From Prochlorococcus sp. AG-347-K10 (GTDB lineage Bacteria > Cyanobacteriota > Cyanobacteriia > PCC-6307 > Cyanobiaceae), in NCBI GenBank assembly GCA_003278955.1, contig QCCB01000006.1, positions 1 through 64,000 on the forward strand: DNA of 64,000 bases, read 5' to 3'. The translations under genes were made by a program, and so were the position numbers. The notes under the pieces were generated by a model, which was given only the letters and a program-made list of their open reading frames with translations, was not told where the DNA came from and did no database searches. Below are positions 24,650 to 31,971 of the stretch, one piece after another (position 1 is the stretch's first letter; the number at the start of each line of letters is the position of its first letter).

Positions 24650-26218
24650 TCAAAAGATATTTCCTAAATTATATTCTCCTAAAAATTCATCTTCAATATC
24701 AAAACACTTAACCAACAAATCAGCACTTTTTGTAACTTTAAAAAAAAGTTTTAAGTTGTCTTCTCCAATATTTGTTTTATTTTTTAATACTATTTTTAGT
24801 GGTTTTTTGTCCCATTTTATAACTTCTTCTTCATTTTGAACCTCTGATAACTTTGGTAATCCATTTTCGAAAATAACATCAAATGCTCTTTCTTTTTGTG
24901 TCTCTCCTATTATTATTTCGAATATTTTCTGATTATTTTTACTGGGTTGAAGGATCAGTTTAAAAGAGTTTTCTGTTGGCCATGTTTGACCTTTGCAAAA
25001 AATAGGATGCCAAAAGTGTTTTTGTTCTCTCTTATTAAATAATCTTATAGATAATCCTTTGTTCAATATGTCTTTAATTTTTACCCCTGGGGTCATTGCT
25101 AAAGCTCCTAAAGCTATTGATTCGATAGGAGGTGGCGACTTAATTTGAATTTTTGAAATTTTTCTGGTTATCCATTCTTTAATCAATGGTATTTGAGTTC
25201 CTCCGCCAACCAAAACAATTGAATTTAAGTCGTCAACTGTGCAAAATTTGCCTCTTGCTTGATTTAATAAATCTTTAAGTAAAGAATTAAGGTGATTAAG
25301 AAAATTATTTTCAATGAGTATTTTCTCAAATATTTCTTTACTTAGGTAAAATTCTTTTTCTTGATTTTGCTCATTATGTAATTTTACTGGATATTTATTT
25401 TCATATTTGATTGCAGATGAACTTAGTTTACATTTTATTTCTTCAGCCTTTAAAAGATTAGAAACATAATTATTACCTGGAATAAAATAATCAATTATCC
25501 ATTGATCAATATCTTTCCCACCAATTTTTGAACCTGTTTTTCCAATTATTTCAGCACACCTTATTTTTTGTTTTGAAATTGAGCTTACATCATTTCCTTT
25601 GAATTTTAATAGTTCAGCTATTGGACCAGATCTTCCTTCTCCTCCGTCTATTTTGACTATGTTCATATCGATTGTACTTCCTCCAATATCTATTGTCATG
25701 ATCTTTGAGCCAAATGGTACACTTACTCCTAAACTTGCAGCAGTAGGCTCATCAACAAGAGCTATCTCATCTACAGTTACTTCCTCGCAAAGGTTAACTA
25801 ACCATTCTCTGTAACCCTTATATGTATCAATTGGCGCAGTTAAAACAAGTCTTTTAATCTCATATTTGTGAGGAATGTTTGCCCATAATATCTGAAAAAA
25901 TTTTTCGCCACATTCATTGGGATTTAAGATATTTTGTTGATTTGTTTTTTCAACAGGATTTCCAATTAATCTTTTAAAATTCGAATGAAAAAATAAATCA
26001 GAAGTTGAGTTATCTCTCATCTTTAGAGCACTAATACCAATTTTAGCAATCTTAGAAGGTTCCTCGAACCAAACTGCTGTGGGAACAATTCCTGGAGATG
26101 ATGTAATATTCGGTATTTCAACCAAAACAGAATTTATATCTTTTTGATCTTGAAAAGCTATTACGGTATTAGTATTCCCTAAATCAATAGCAAGTGTTCC
26201 AGATAAACATTCTTCCAT
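24650..26218 (-). CDS. Divergent Hsp70 (DnaK-like) protein
   Basis: 522 aa. The actin-fold ATPase is intact in motif terms: LAIDLGNTNTVIAF (phosphate 1), VDEPTAASLGVSV, IDIGGSTIDMNIV (phosphate 2) and IVLVGGGTQIPLIKEWI (adenosine). The substrate domain after about residue 370 is weak and the helical lid is short or missing relative to ~630-aa DnaK. A specialised Hsp70 of cyanobacteria; client unknown. Confidence 0.85.
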   Translation of the reverse strand: MEECLSGTLAIDLGNTNTVIAFQDQKDINSVLVEIPNITSSPGIVPTAVWFEEPSKIAKIGISALKMRDNSTSDLFFHSNFKRLIGNPVEKTNQQNILNPNECGEKFFQILWANIPHKYEIKRLVLTAPIDTYKGYREWLVNLCEEVTVDEIALVDEPTAASLGVSVPFGSKIMTIDIGGSTIDMNIVKIDGGEGRSGPIAELLKFKGNDVSSISKQKIRCAEIIGKTGSKIGGKDIDQWIIDYFIPGNNYVSNLLKAEEIKCKLSSSAIKYENKYPVKLHNEQNQEKEFYLSKEIFEKILIENNFLNHLNSLLKDLLNQARGKFCTVDDLNSIVLVGGGTQIPLIKEWITRKISKIQIKSPPPIESIALGALAMTPGVKIKDILNKGLSIRLFNKREQKHFWHPIFCKGQTWPTENSFKLILQPSKNNQKIFEIIIGETQKERAFDVIFENGLPKLSEVQNEEEVIKWDKKPLKIVLKNKTNIGEDNLKLFFKVTKSADLLVKCFDIEDEFLGEYNLGNIF

Positions 26219-26312
26219 ATGAAATTATTTGAATCAATTAAGTTCTTTTTGTAATTTATTTTTGAAACTGTCAAAAAAACTGTAAAATATATATATAGTA
26301 AAACTTTTTTTA

Positions 26313-26549
26313 ATGAACATATCAAATAATGCAGGAATTGATTCTAATGATCTTGCCAAGAGAGGTGAGAGCTTAATAAGAAAATCAACTAATAGATATT
26401 TAACTACAGTTAAAATTGCTTTCAGAGCTAAACAAAGACGTTTTGATGATTTTGATGGCCTATTAGAGGAGTCAACTATTAAACCGGTTCAAAGATCCAT
26501 TATTGAACTTAGCGATGAACAAGACCAACCAGATTTACTTCCCGGCTAA
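26313..26549 (+). CDS. rpoZ: RNA polymerase omega subunit
   Basis: 78 aa. It contains the omega-like [40 protein letters not shown] block of cyanobacterial RpoZ, which aids beta' folding and sigma use. It starts 95 bases from the divergent Hsp70 gene and is followed two bases later by the DUF1818 gene. Confidence 0.85.
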   Translation: MNISNNAGIDSNDLAKRGESLIRKSTNRYLTTVKIAFRAKQRRFDDFDGLLEESTIKPVQRSIIELSDEQDQPDLLPG

Positions 26550-26551
26550 TT

Positions 26552-26923
26552 TTGGTAAAAGACCAAAAGAGGTGGAGATTACTTAAAGACTTTAAAAAAG
26601 GCAAATTTTGCTTTTTGATTGGGGTTGATAATTGGTCAATTGAGTTACAAAAAAGCGAATTCTATTCACTTTATCTTTTGCTTTTAAGAATAAATCAGCA
26701 ACTATTAGGTATCAAAAATGAACTAATGGATGAAGAGTCTATTACTTTAGAATTAGAACAGCTACCTTGGTATATTGAGTTAATTGGGAAAAAGAATGCA
26801 TGGAGTTTAAGGTTAGTTTTTGAAAGTCAAGACCAAACAAGATCCTTCGAAATGTATTGGCCGATACCAATAGCACAAAATTTATTTTATGAAATAAAAA
26901 AAATGTGGGAATCAATGGATTAA
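26552..26923 (+). CDS. DUF1818 family protein
   Basis: 123 aa, beginning with a TTG or nearby start right after rpoZ. The beta-rich body (RFCFLIG..., WSIELQKSEFYSLYLLL, LPWYIELIGKKNAWSLRLVFES) matches the cyanobacterial DUF1818 family, usually next to rpoZ. Function unknown. Confidence 0.75.
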   Translation: MVKDQKRWRLLKDFKKGKFCFLIGVDNWSIELQKSEFYSLYLLLLRINQQLLGIKNELMDEESITLELEQLPWYIELIGKKNAWSLRLVFESQDQTRSFEMYWPIPIAQNLFYEIKKMWESMD

Positions 26924-27235
26924 AAGATAAAAAAAATTGGAAATTTTAGAAAATATTTCCCCCTTCAAAAAAAATTTTTTCACAGCTTTTCCACACTATT
27001 TTCTTTAATAAATATCTGATGATCTGAATCATGTGGAAAACTTATAATTTTATTTAAATCTTTATATTTCGGTAAAATTTAATTTTACAAAATTAATTTT
27101 CATGATCCCCTACTTTATGACTGGATTCTCATTATTCTATAAGCTGAGACTGTCTCTTAATAATAATTGTTGACGATTTAGTGATTTTGGAGAAAACTAC
27201 AGCTTGTATCTTTAATTTCAATAAGTTTTTTCAAT
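26924..27235. promoter_or_regulatory. Intergenic region with inverted DnaA-box-like pair
   Basis: 312 bp without a gene. It contains TTTTCCACA at 26987-26995 and its exact inverse TGTGGAAAA at 27032-27040, which match the cyanobacterial DnaA-box consensus. Downstream AT-rich sequence leads to the DUF2811 gene. No dnaA or dnaN is near, so an origin is not claimed. Confidence 0.5.
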
Positions 27236-27487
27236 ATGCCAGAGTTAAATTACGAAGACAATTTAAAAGTTTTATATCACAAAGATGAAGTAATAAGTTT
27301 CAAATGTGAACTACAAGAAAATCTTCAAAAGGCTATGAAAGAATTTGTTGAGGAACATCCTAACTGGGATCAATACAGAATACTTCAAGCTGCTATTGCA
27401 GGATTTTTGATGCAAAAAGGATACCAAAATAGAGATTTAACCAGACTCTATATTGGCAATATGTTTTCAATGAATTTTAAGAACTAA
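27236..27487 (+). CDS. DUF2811 family protein
   Basis: 83 aa soluble protein. ISFKCELQENLQKAMKEFVEEHPNWDQYRILQAAIAGFLMQKGYQNR resembles the cyanobacterial DUF2811 pattern, a ribbon-helix-helix-like small domain. Function unknown. Convergent with the EVE protein. Confidence 0.75.
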   Translation: MPELNYEDNLKVLYHKDEVISFKCELQENLQKAMKEFVEEHPNWDQYRILQAAIAGFLMQKGYQNRDLTRLYIGNMFSMNFKN

Positions 27488-27495
27488 AAATTTTT

Positions 27496-27954
27496 TTATA
27501 TTTTTTCTAGTAGGATTTTTGCAATATCGTTTCTGACAGGTAAGATTGATAACCTATTTCCTTTTTTTACAACTAATAACTCATCCTCATTAAATAAAAT
27601 TTTTAATTCAGGTAAACTTAGAATCTTATCAGACTTAGATTTATATTTTACTTTTACACAATCCCATCTCGGATTATCAGGTTTCGATTTTGGATCAAAA
27701 TATTTTGAATGTTTATCAAATTGAGTAGGATCAACAATATTTAGATCTATTACCTCCATAAGTCCTACAATACCTGGAGGTTTACAGTTAGAGTGATAGA
27801 AAAAAACCTTATCTCCTTTATTCATCTTCCTCATAAAATTTCTAGCCTGATAATTTCTTATTCCGTCCCATAAAGTTATTCCGTCATTTTTTAAAGTATC
27901 TATACTGTAAGCGTCAGGCTCACTTTTCATTAGCCAAAAATTTTCTTCAGTCAT
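27496..27954 (-). CDS. EVE domain (PUA-like) protein
   Basis: 152 aa. The EVE core is complete: FWLMKSEPDAYSIDTL, LWDGIRNYQARNFMRKM, GDKVFFYHSN and GIVGLMEVI. PUA-like EVE domains bind modified bases in RNA or DNA. Upstream lies a tandem TGCTAGAAT repeat that may overlap its promoter. Confidence 0.88.
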   Translation of the reverse strand: MTEENFWLMKSEPDAYSIDTLKNDGITLWDGIRNYQARNFMRKMNKGDKVFFYHSNCKPPGIVGLMEVIDLNIVDPTQFDKHSKYFDPKSKPDNPRWDCVKVKYKSKSDKILSLPELKILFNEDELLVVKKGNRLSILPVRNDIAKILLEKI

Positions 27955-27979
27955 ATCAAGGGAATTGAAGGAATTTATC

Positions 27980-28100
27980 TGCTAGAATTTTGCTAGAATC
28001 AGATTTTTTTTATATGTTTATTATCCATCAAAGTCACAATTTAGGAAAGTAATGGGTGGCATGGGGGTGCATAGGACCGAGCTGCATCGTATATATGATG
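27980..28100. repeat. Repeat locus A: tandem TGCTAGAAT plus G-rich segment
   Basis: TGCTAGAAT occurs twice with an 11-base period at 27980-27999, followed about 60-70 bases on by an unusually G-rich stretch (about 28050-28078, GGGTGGCATGGGGGTGCATA). The same arrangement recurs at 31391-31545 (locus B) in the same orientation. Confidence 0.55.
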
Positions 28101-28121
28101 TGATACATTTCTGTTAAAAGT

Positions 28122-28271
28122 TTACGGGTACAACCTTTCAATAGCTTCTTTCTGTTCTTGCTTTTTTTTGTCTTCAGCATCTAAAACAGGGCACGAGTTT
28201 TGATTTAGTGATAAGAGGAAAGTGCTTTTTTTGAATAGTTTGAAAAGTGGTGTAAGTAATAAGTTTTTCAT
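28122..28271 (-). CDS. Microprotein, 49 aa (absent from ORF track)
   Basis: Its ATG directly abuts the TAA of the upstream 61-aa gene (TAA-ATG), strong evidence for a coupled pair. The basic, hydrophobic N-terminus (MKNLLLTPLFKLFKKS) is followed by a charged tail ending DKKKQEQKEAIERLYP. Function unknown. Confidence 0.6.
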   Translation of the reverse strand: MKNLLLTPLFKLFKKSTFLLSLNQNSCPVLDAEDKKKQEQKEAIERLYP

Positions 28272-28457
28272 TTATTCCCAAGTTTTCATATCAGAGAAGT
28301 CGCTTGCTATTGCATGAAGCATCCCTCCTACAAATGATCTAGGGCAACCAAGTTTGTTAACTAAAACTTCTGATTGTTTTTTGATATCTTCCCATGTAGG
28401 TCTGATATCCTCATTTATTTGTTTAAGGCTAGGTTTAAATTCTTCCGAATCATTCAT
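28272..28457 (-). CDS. Conserved small hypothetical protein, 61 aa
   Basis: Acidic N-terminus then LVNKLGCPRSFVGGMLHAIASDFSDMKTWE. No membrane helix. It is upstream of and adjacent to the 49-aa gene. Not recognised beyond resembling Prochlorococcus hypothetical proteins. Confidence 0.65.
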   Translation of the reverse strand: MNDSEEFKPSLKQINEDIRPTWEDIKKQSEVLVNKLGCPRSFVGGMLHAIASDFSDMKTWE

Positions 28458-28539
28458 ATTAATTAAAGGGTATTAACTTATTAAAATTCAAATGATAGTA
28501 AAGAAAATCTCATTTATTTAAATAAATATTCAATAAAAA

Positions 28540-28695
28540 TTACAAAATAAATTCTTTAGAAATTATTCTAAGCTGATTTAAATTCAGATTATTTAAATAA
28601 TTATTTGCAATCAATTTTTCTTCATTAATTTCGAGATCTTTAATCTCAGAAATAATGCTATTAGATATTAAATCAATTAAATGTTCTTTATCCAT
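28540..28695 (-). CDS. Microprotein family A, copy 1 (51 aa, not in ORF track)
   Basis: Product begins MDKEHLIDLISNSI and ends NLNQLRIISKEFIL. A second 51-aa protein at 61922-62077 begins MDKDHLIDLISNSL and ends NLDQLRTMSKEFIL. Conservation of both ends at equal length shows that both are real, related genes. Soluble, helical, unknown function. Confidence 0.72.
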   Translation of the reverse strand: MDKEHLIDLISNSIISEIKDLEINEEKLIANNYLNNLNLNQLRIISKEFIL

Positions 28696-28896
28696 GACTT
28701 ATATATAAACCCAAAACAAACATTAATTATTTAAAGTCTTCAACTCAACATATAAGTAAAAATACTCAGATAAATATAAAACTCATAGGTTTGCTAAACC
28801 ACTTTAGATGATTGGTATAGAGTGTACGCGATTTATCAGCTACTCACACTTGAGCTTTTTATGTAACATAATAAGTTTACATAAAGTAACAATTAA

Positions 28897-29091
28897 ATGA
28901 AAAGACTTTTTCCTTATATAGCTTTTGCATGTTTAACTGGTTTTACGGCTACGACCGGTTTACCAGTTATAGCAGGCGGTTGTAGCAGCCACATGAACAA
29001 AAAAGCTGAAATCAAATGTGCTGAAGATGATACTGAGTGTCAAATTGAAAAAGCTGAAAAGTTTGATTTAAAAGATTCTCTCAAGTCATAA
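28897..29091 (+). CDS. Small exported protein, 64 aa
   Basis: MKRLFPYIAFACLTGFTATTGLPVIAGGCSS is a signal-peptide or lipoprotein-like leader with a cysteine at about residue 29; the mature part is short, charged and has two more cysteines (KCAEDDTECQ). Unknown function. Confidence 0.62.
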   Translation: MKRLFPYIAFACLTGFTATTGLPVIAGGCSSHMNKKAEIKCAEDDTECQIEKAEKFDLKDSLKS

Positions 29092-29095
29092 AATC

Positions 29096-29200
29096 ATGAC
29101 TCAAATCGGTTTATTTATGAACTCTGCCCCAAGAGATTTGATTGAGTTCACATTCTTTTCGGCTGTTGGTTTTACTGCAGGATTATTTGGTCTAATTTAG
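29096..29200 (+). CDS. Tiny membrane protein, 34 aa (not in ORF track)
   Basis: ATG four bases after the preceding stop. MTQIGLFMNSAPRDLIEFTF is followed by a hydrophobic helix (FFSAVGFTAGLFGLI). Size and position suggest one transcript with the exported 64-aa protein. Confidence 0.5.
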   Translation: MTQIGLFMNSAPRDLIEFTFFSAVGFTAGLFGLI

Positions 29201-29210
29201 TTATAGAAAA

Positions 29211-29303
29211 TTGACCCATTCTTTTTTTCTCTTCACCTTTTCAAGTCTTTCTTTCTTTTATGTGATGGCTTGCTTATGGAGAGATTTAATTAATCAAAAG
29301 TAA
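29211..29303 (+). CDS. Microprotein family E, copy 1 (30 aa, TTG start)
   Basis: TTG at 29211. One hydrophobic helix ends YVMACLWRDLINQK. The 31-aa protein at 63569-63664 ends YIMALFWRDLPNQKK, so the frame is conserved between loci. The start codon is inferred; no ATG is in frame upstream. Confidence 0.55.
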   Translation: MTHSFFLFTFSSLSFFYVMACLWRDLINQK

Positions 29304-29318
29304 AAAATATTTTTTAAA

Positions 29319-29462
29319 TTACCTTTTATAGATAAATCTTTGTATGTCTTCGAATAGATTAGATTTTGATTTAAAAAATCCATTACTTTTTAAATAAGAT
29401 TTTCCTTTTTCTATATTTTCAATTCTTTTTTCATAAGAATTTTCATCTAACTTTTTTTGCAT
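29319..29462 (-). CDS. Basic microprotein, 47 aa (not in ORF track)
   Basis: MQKKLDENSYEKRIENIEKG...FEDIQRFIYKR: lysine-rich, no membrane helix. Supported only by an intact frame with an ATG; function unknown. Confidence 0.45.
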   Translation of the reverse strand: MQKKLDENSYEKRIENIEKGKSYLKSNGFFKSKSNLFEDIQRFIYKR

Positions 29463-29597
29463 AAAAAAATAGTCGGACTCTTATTCTGAATAATGCTCAC
29501 AAAAAAGCGGTTACCTTAAATACAAAATTTAAATTCTTTTTTGAATTTCTTTTCATTCAAACTAAAGATCAAATAAAAAAGTTTATTTCTTAAATTT

Positions 29598-29735
29598 CTA
29601 AGAATCTTTTGATATCTTCTTCTTCATGTCCTCAATATTATTAATTAATTTGTCTAACCATTTTGTATTATCTTCTGGTTTTAAATATTTAATTTTTGGT
29701 TGATTAATTTCAAGAGTCTCAAAATCTCCACTCAT
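29598..29735 (-). CDS. Microprotein family B, copy 1 (45 aa, not in ORF track)
   Basis: The C-terminal half reads NTKWLDKLINNIEDMKKKIS; the protein at 37156-37275 has NTEWLDELINKIENMKNKIS in the same place. A short amphipathic helix is likely. About 70 bases upstream is a promoter-like motif shared with the 45748-45900 gene. Confidence 0.7.
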   Translation of the reverse strand: MSGDFETLEINQPKIKYLKPEDNTKWLDKLINNIEDMKKKISKDS

Positions 29736-29804
29736 AAATTCTCCTTTGTATATTTGTTTAACTACCTCTTAGTTCTAATTGATTTGACTAAAACACTGCG
29801 TATC

Positions 29805-29841
29805 TAATGTGTGCGGTTTGAGGAACATTTAGGTACGGAAA
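29805..29841 (-). promoter_or_regulatory. Shared upstream element, copy 1
   Basis: The plus strand carries ATGTGTGCGGT...GAGGAAC...GTACGGA. The same words in the same order and near-equal spacing occur at 45960-45995. Both lie 60-70 bases upstream of a minus-strand microprotein gene. Confidence 0.5.
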
Positions 29842-29892
29842 GAGGTATGTTTTTTTAGCCATTTAAATCTATGGCTGACCTAAATTAGAAAT

Positions 29893-29938
29893 ATGGTTGT
29901 CATGAGTCGGTTGCGTTGCTACAACTGAAATCAACCAT
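29893..29938 (+). promoter_or_regulatory. Nested hairpin upstream of the 60-aa gene
   Basis: Outer arms ATGGTTG / CAACCAT and inner arms GTTG / CAAC form a nested dyad ending 24 bases before the ATG at 29963. Could be a leader structure that controls translation. Confidence 0.35.
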
Positions 29939-29962
29939 GAGCTTTAAATTGCATTTAATAAA

Positions 29963-30145
29963 ATGACTTACTACAGTTGCTTTGATCAAAAAGGAAACAT
30001 AATTGCTCGCTGTCAGACTAAAGAAGATATAGATGTTCTTAAGAAAATGGGCAGACCAATAATGGAAATAAAAGAAATGAAAAAAGAGGAATCAGTTGTT
30101 TGTTCTTTAACTGGTAGTCCATCCGATTACAATGAAGATTATTAA
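29963..30145 (+). CDS. Conserved small hypothetical, 60 aa
   Basis: MTYYSCFDQKGNIIARCQTKEDIDVLKKMGRPIMEIKE: a compact beta-rich start, then an acidic tail. Soluble, two cysteines near the N-terminus. Function not recognised. Confidence 0.62.
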   Translation: MTYYSCFDQKGNIIARCQTKEDIDVLKKMGRPIMEIKEMKKEESVVCSLTGSPSDYNEDY

Positions 30146-30149
30146 AAGT

Positions 30150-30281
30150 ATGACTCAAAGATCACTTCAATTAAATCAACATGGAAGATCAGTAGTTCTT
30201 TTGTTGGTTGCATTGAATAGCATTTGTACTTTCTTTTTTACTTTTGAAAAAGCATTAACTGATCGCGAAAGAGCGAGATAA
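30150..30281 (+). CDS. Tiny membrane protein, 43 aa (not in ORF track)
   Basis: MTQRSLQLNQHGRSVVLLLVALNSICTFFFTFEKALTDRERAR has one membrane helix and a charged tail. An in-frame ATG at 30132, inside the previous gene, would add six residues. A terminator follows at 30333. Confidence 0.5.
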   Translation: MTQRSLQLNQHGRSVVLLLVALNSICTFFFTFEKALTDRERAR

Positions 30282-30332
30282 AAATATTTAATTATTTGTG
30301 GATTAACAGTATATAAATAAAATTTAAGACAT

Positions 30333-30361
30333 AAAAAAAGACCCTTTTACAGGTCTTTTTT
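30333..30361 (+). terminator. Rho-independent terminator
   Basis: AAAAAAGACC / GGTCTTTTTT with a CTTTTACA loop and a T-run. It ends the 29963-30281 transcript. Confidence 0.85.
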
Positions 30362-30424
30362 AAATGGTGACGACAGAAAGGAGATCTATTTAATAATCAG
30401 ATTAAGAATTTTCTTAGAAATTAG

Positions 30425-30660
30425 TTTTGAATGTAAAAGTGATAACTCACTTCTTCATGCTTTACAAACGACTTAATTTTTAAGATAGTTCAGAATTAAT
30501 CCCGAAAGATTAATTTCTGATCACTTAACTTTCTTACCGTAAAGGTTAGATAAGTAAATTTACCTTGGTGTTGCAGACCATGGATTAGTGAAGATCTAGT
30601 TGGTCAACCTTGGTCGAGTCGATCACCAGAACTGTCGTAAATATAAATTAATCGGTCATA
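30425..30660. ncRNA. Candidate structured non-coding RNA
   Basis: Successive inverted repeats: AAGTGA-TAAC-TCACTT (30437-30452), AATTAATC-CCGAAA-GATTAATT (30494-30515) and GACCA...TGGTC (30576-30605). Base composition around 30570-30640 is visibly richer in G+C than the surroundings. Strand and ends are unknown. Confidence 0.4.
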
Positions 30661-30747
30661 AATATTTTGCATGAATCCTTAAGAATGATTTAATCATGAT
30701 TAATTAAATCTTTAATCCGCGGACCACATCATCTCTCAGTAAGCATT

Positions 30748-31104
30748 TTATTTGTTTGTTTTACAAAGAATATAAAGCCAACCAAAGAAAGTAGCAAAAG
30801 CAATTATTAAAGCAATATTGTTATTCAATGGACTTAAATATCTTTCTATTGAAAGTGGCACATGGAGAATAACAAAATACCAATATAGAGCAGATAGTAA
30901 TCCAAACAATAAAGCTAGAAGAATATAAAAAGGCAGGATATAAAATCTTCTTTTTTTTATTCTTTCCTCTGTAATATTTTCGGCTAAACCAATTCTTGAC
31001 CAATAACCACCATTTAATTGAAGAAAAAACTTTAAAAATATTCCGTAAATATTTATAAAAAACCTAGATAAAGCAAATAACGGTGAAATTATAAATCTTT
31101 GCAT
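30748..31104 (-). CDS. Small membrane protein, 118 aa
   Basis: Three hydrophobic segments (about 5-28, 52-78, 92-113) separated by a basic loop (ITEERIKKRRFY). No family recognised; a real gene by length and membrane pattern. Confidence 0.6.
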   Translation of the reverse strand: MQRFIISPLFALSRFFINIYGIFLKFFLQLNGGYWSRIGLAENITEERIKKRRFYILPFYILLALLFGLLSALYWYFVILHVPLSIERYLSPLNNNIALIIAFATFFGWLYILCKTNK

Positions 31105-31118
31105 TACTGCCTTAAAAA

Positions 31119-31292
31119 TTAAATTTGTTCAGTTATGGAAATCTGGCTTATATTATTAACTTTTTTTTCTCTATATTTCGTTAGGAAAAATACCATTGAG
31201 CTAAAAACAACTAAAAATCCTATTAATGATATTCGATAGAAAAGGTCATCAGACATATCAAAAAAAGCTGATCTTTTAAATTTGTTTCTCAT
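31119..31292 (-). CDS. Single-pass membrane microprotein, 57 aa (not in ORF track)
   Basis: MRNKFKRSAFFDMSDDLFYR, then one helix (ISLIGFLVVFSSMVFFLT) and a polar tail. Its ATG lies immediately after the U-run of the hairpin element at 31294-31343, an unusual leader. Confidence 0.5.
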   Translation of the reverse strand: MRNKFKRSAFFDMSDDLFYRISLIGFLVVFSSMVFFLTKYREKKVNNISQISITEQI

Positions 31293-31293
31293 C

Positions 31294-31343
31294 AAAAAAA
31301 AGAGGGTTTTATCCCTCTAAGTTTAGATCGAATGTCAATCACA
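31294..31343 (-). repeat. Hairpin/U-run repeat element, copy 1
   Basis: On the minus strand: TTGACA, then GATCTAAACTTAGAGGG-loop-CCCTCT and a U-run. Shared nearly base for base with 46672-46720, and more loosely with 35261-35305. Confidence 0.65.
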
Positions 31344-31390
31344 AATTATCCTAAATCTTTACCTCAATGGATGCTTTATATTTATTAGTT

Positions 31391-31545
31391 TTGCTAGAAT
31401 TTTGCTAGAATAAAACTTTATAAATTTCAAAAAACCTAGTTATATCAAGCTGGTACATGGTTCATTAGCCAGTGATTAGGATCAGTCATAGCCTATATTT
31501 TGAGGGAAATAGTGCTGCTGGTATGGTGCTGGTATGGACTTTTTT
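31391..31545. repeat. Repeat locus B: tandem TGCTAGAAT plus G-rich repeats
   Basis: TGCTAGAAT twice at 31392-31411, then GTGCTGGTATG direct repeats (about 31511-31538). It mirrors locus A in order and orientation. Confidence 0.5.
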
Positions 31546-31809
31546 TTGTTAACTTTTTCGAAAGTTAGCCAAATCCAAAGCATTTTGTTTGTTTTATCGA
31601 AGATATTTAGTCTAAGAAAGTTTAGAAAAATATAGAAACAGATCGCTTGAAGTAAACTTTTTTCTGAAATTAACAAACTAGTATTTACCATATTTCGTTT
31701 TATAACTGAGCAAAAACGTGGTCATCTCCTTTAATTGGTTTATAGGTTTGACTCTTAACAAAATTCCTCCATTTTCAGGGTTAAGCTACTTGTCTTTTGT
31801 ATAAATTGA

Positions 31810-31832
31810 TATTATCTAATTATTAGATAATA
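31810..31832. promoter_or_regulatory. Perfect 11-bp-arm dyad, operator-like
   Basis: TATTATCTAAT and its exact inverse flank a single T. No U-run follows, so a protein-binding operator is more likely than a terminator. It lies just upstream of the 31844 gene remnant. Confidence 0.45.
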
Positions 31833-31843
31833 GGAGATTATTT

Positions 31844-31940
31844 ATGACTTGCGGAAATCCTACTAAACATAAACTTCAACAAGTAGTCCAAGCATTCAAA
31901 TAATAGTTATTGACTATGGAGCAATGCAATCTTAGGCTTC
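31844..31940 (+). pseudogene. Decayed copy of microprotein family D
   Basis: The ORF encodes only 19 aa (MTCGNPTKHKLQQVVQAFK), but its first 39 bases closely match the start of the 56-aa gene at 35888-36058 (MTYGNLIKNKIQ). Beyond the stop, ATGGAGCAATGCAATC resembles the later coding sequence ATGGAATGTATGCAATTC of that gene. A truncated copy is the simplest reading. Confidence 0.55.
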
Positions 31941-31971
31941 ATTTTAAGTAATGTTCTGAAATCAAGTCACT

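Larger units (their letters stand above)
30282..30747. other. 466-bp gene-free stretch
   Basis: No convincing ORF. It holds the 30333 terminator, then a run of hairpins treated separately as a candidate RNA. Confidence 0.5.

Noticed and set aside
31482-31691. 69-aa minus ORF in track
   Set aside because: It overlaps the G-rich repeats of locus B and its sequence looks non-coding (repeat-derived PAPYQQHYFPQ end); treated as a possible repeat remnant, not a gene.
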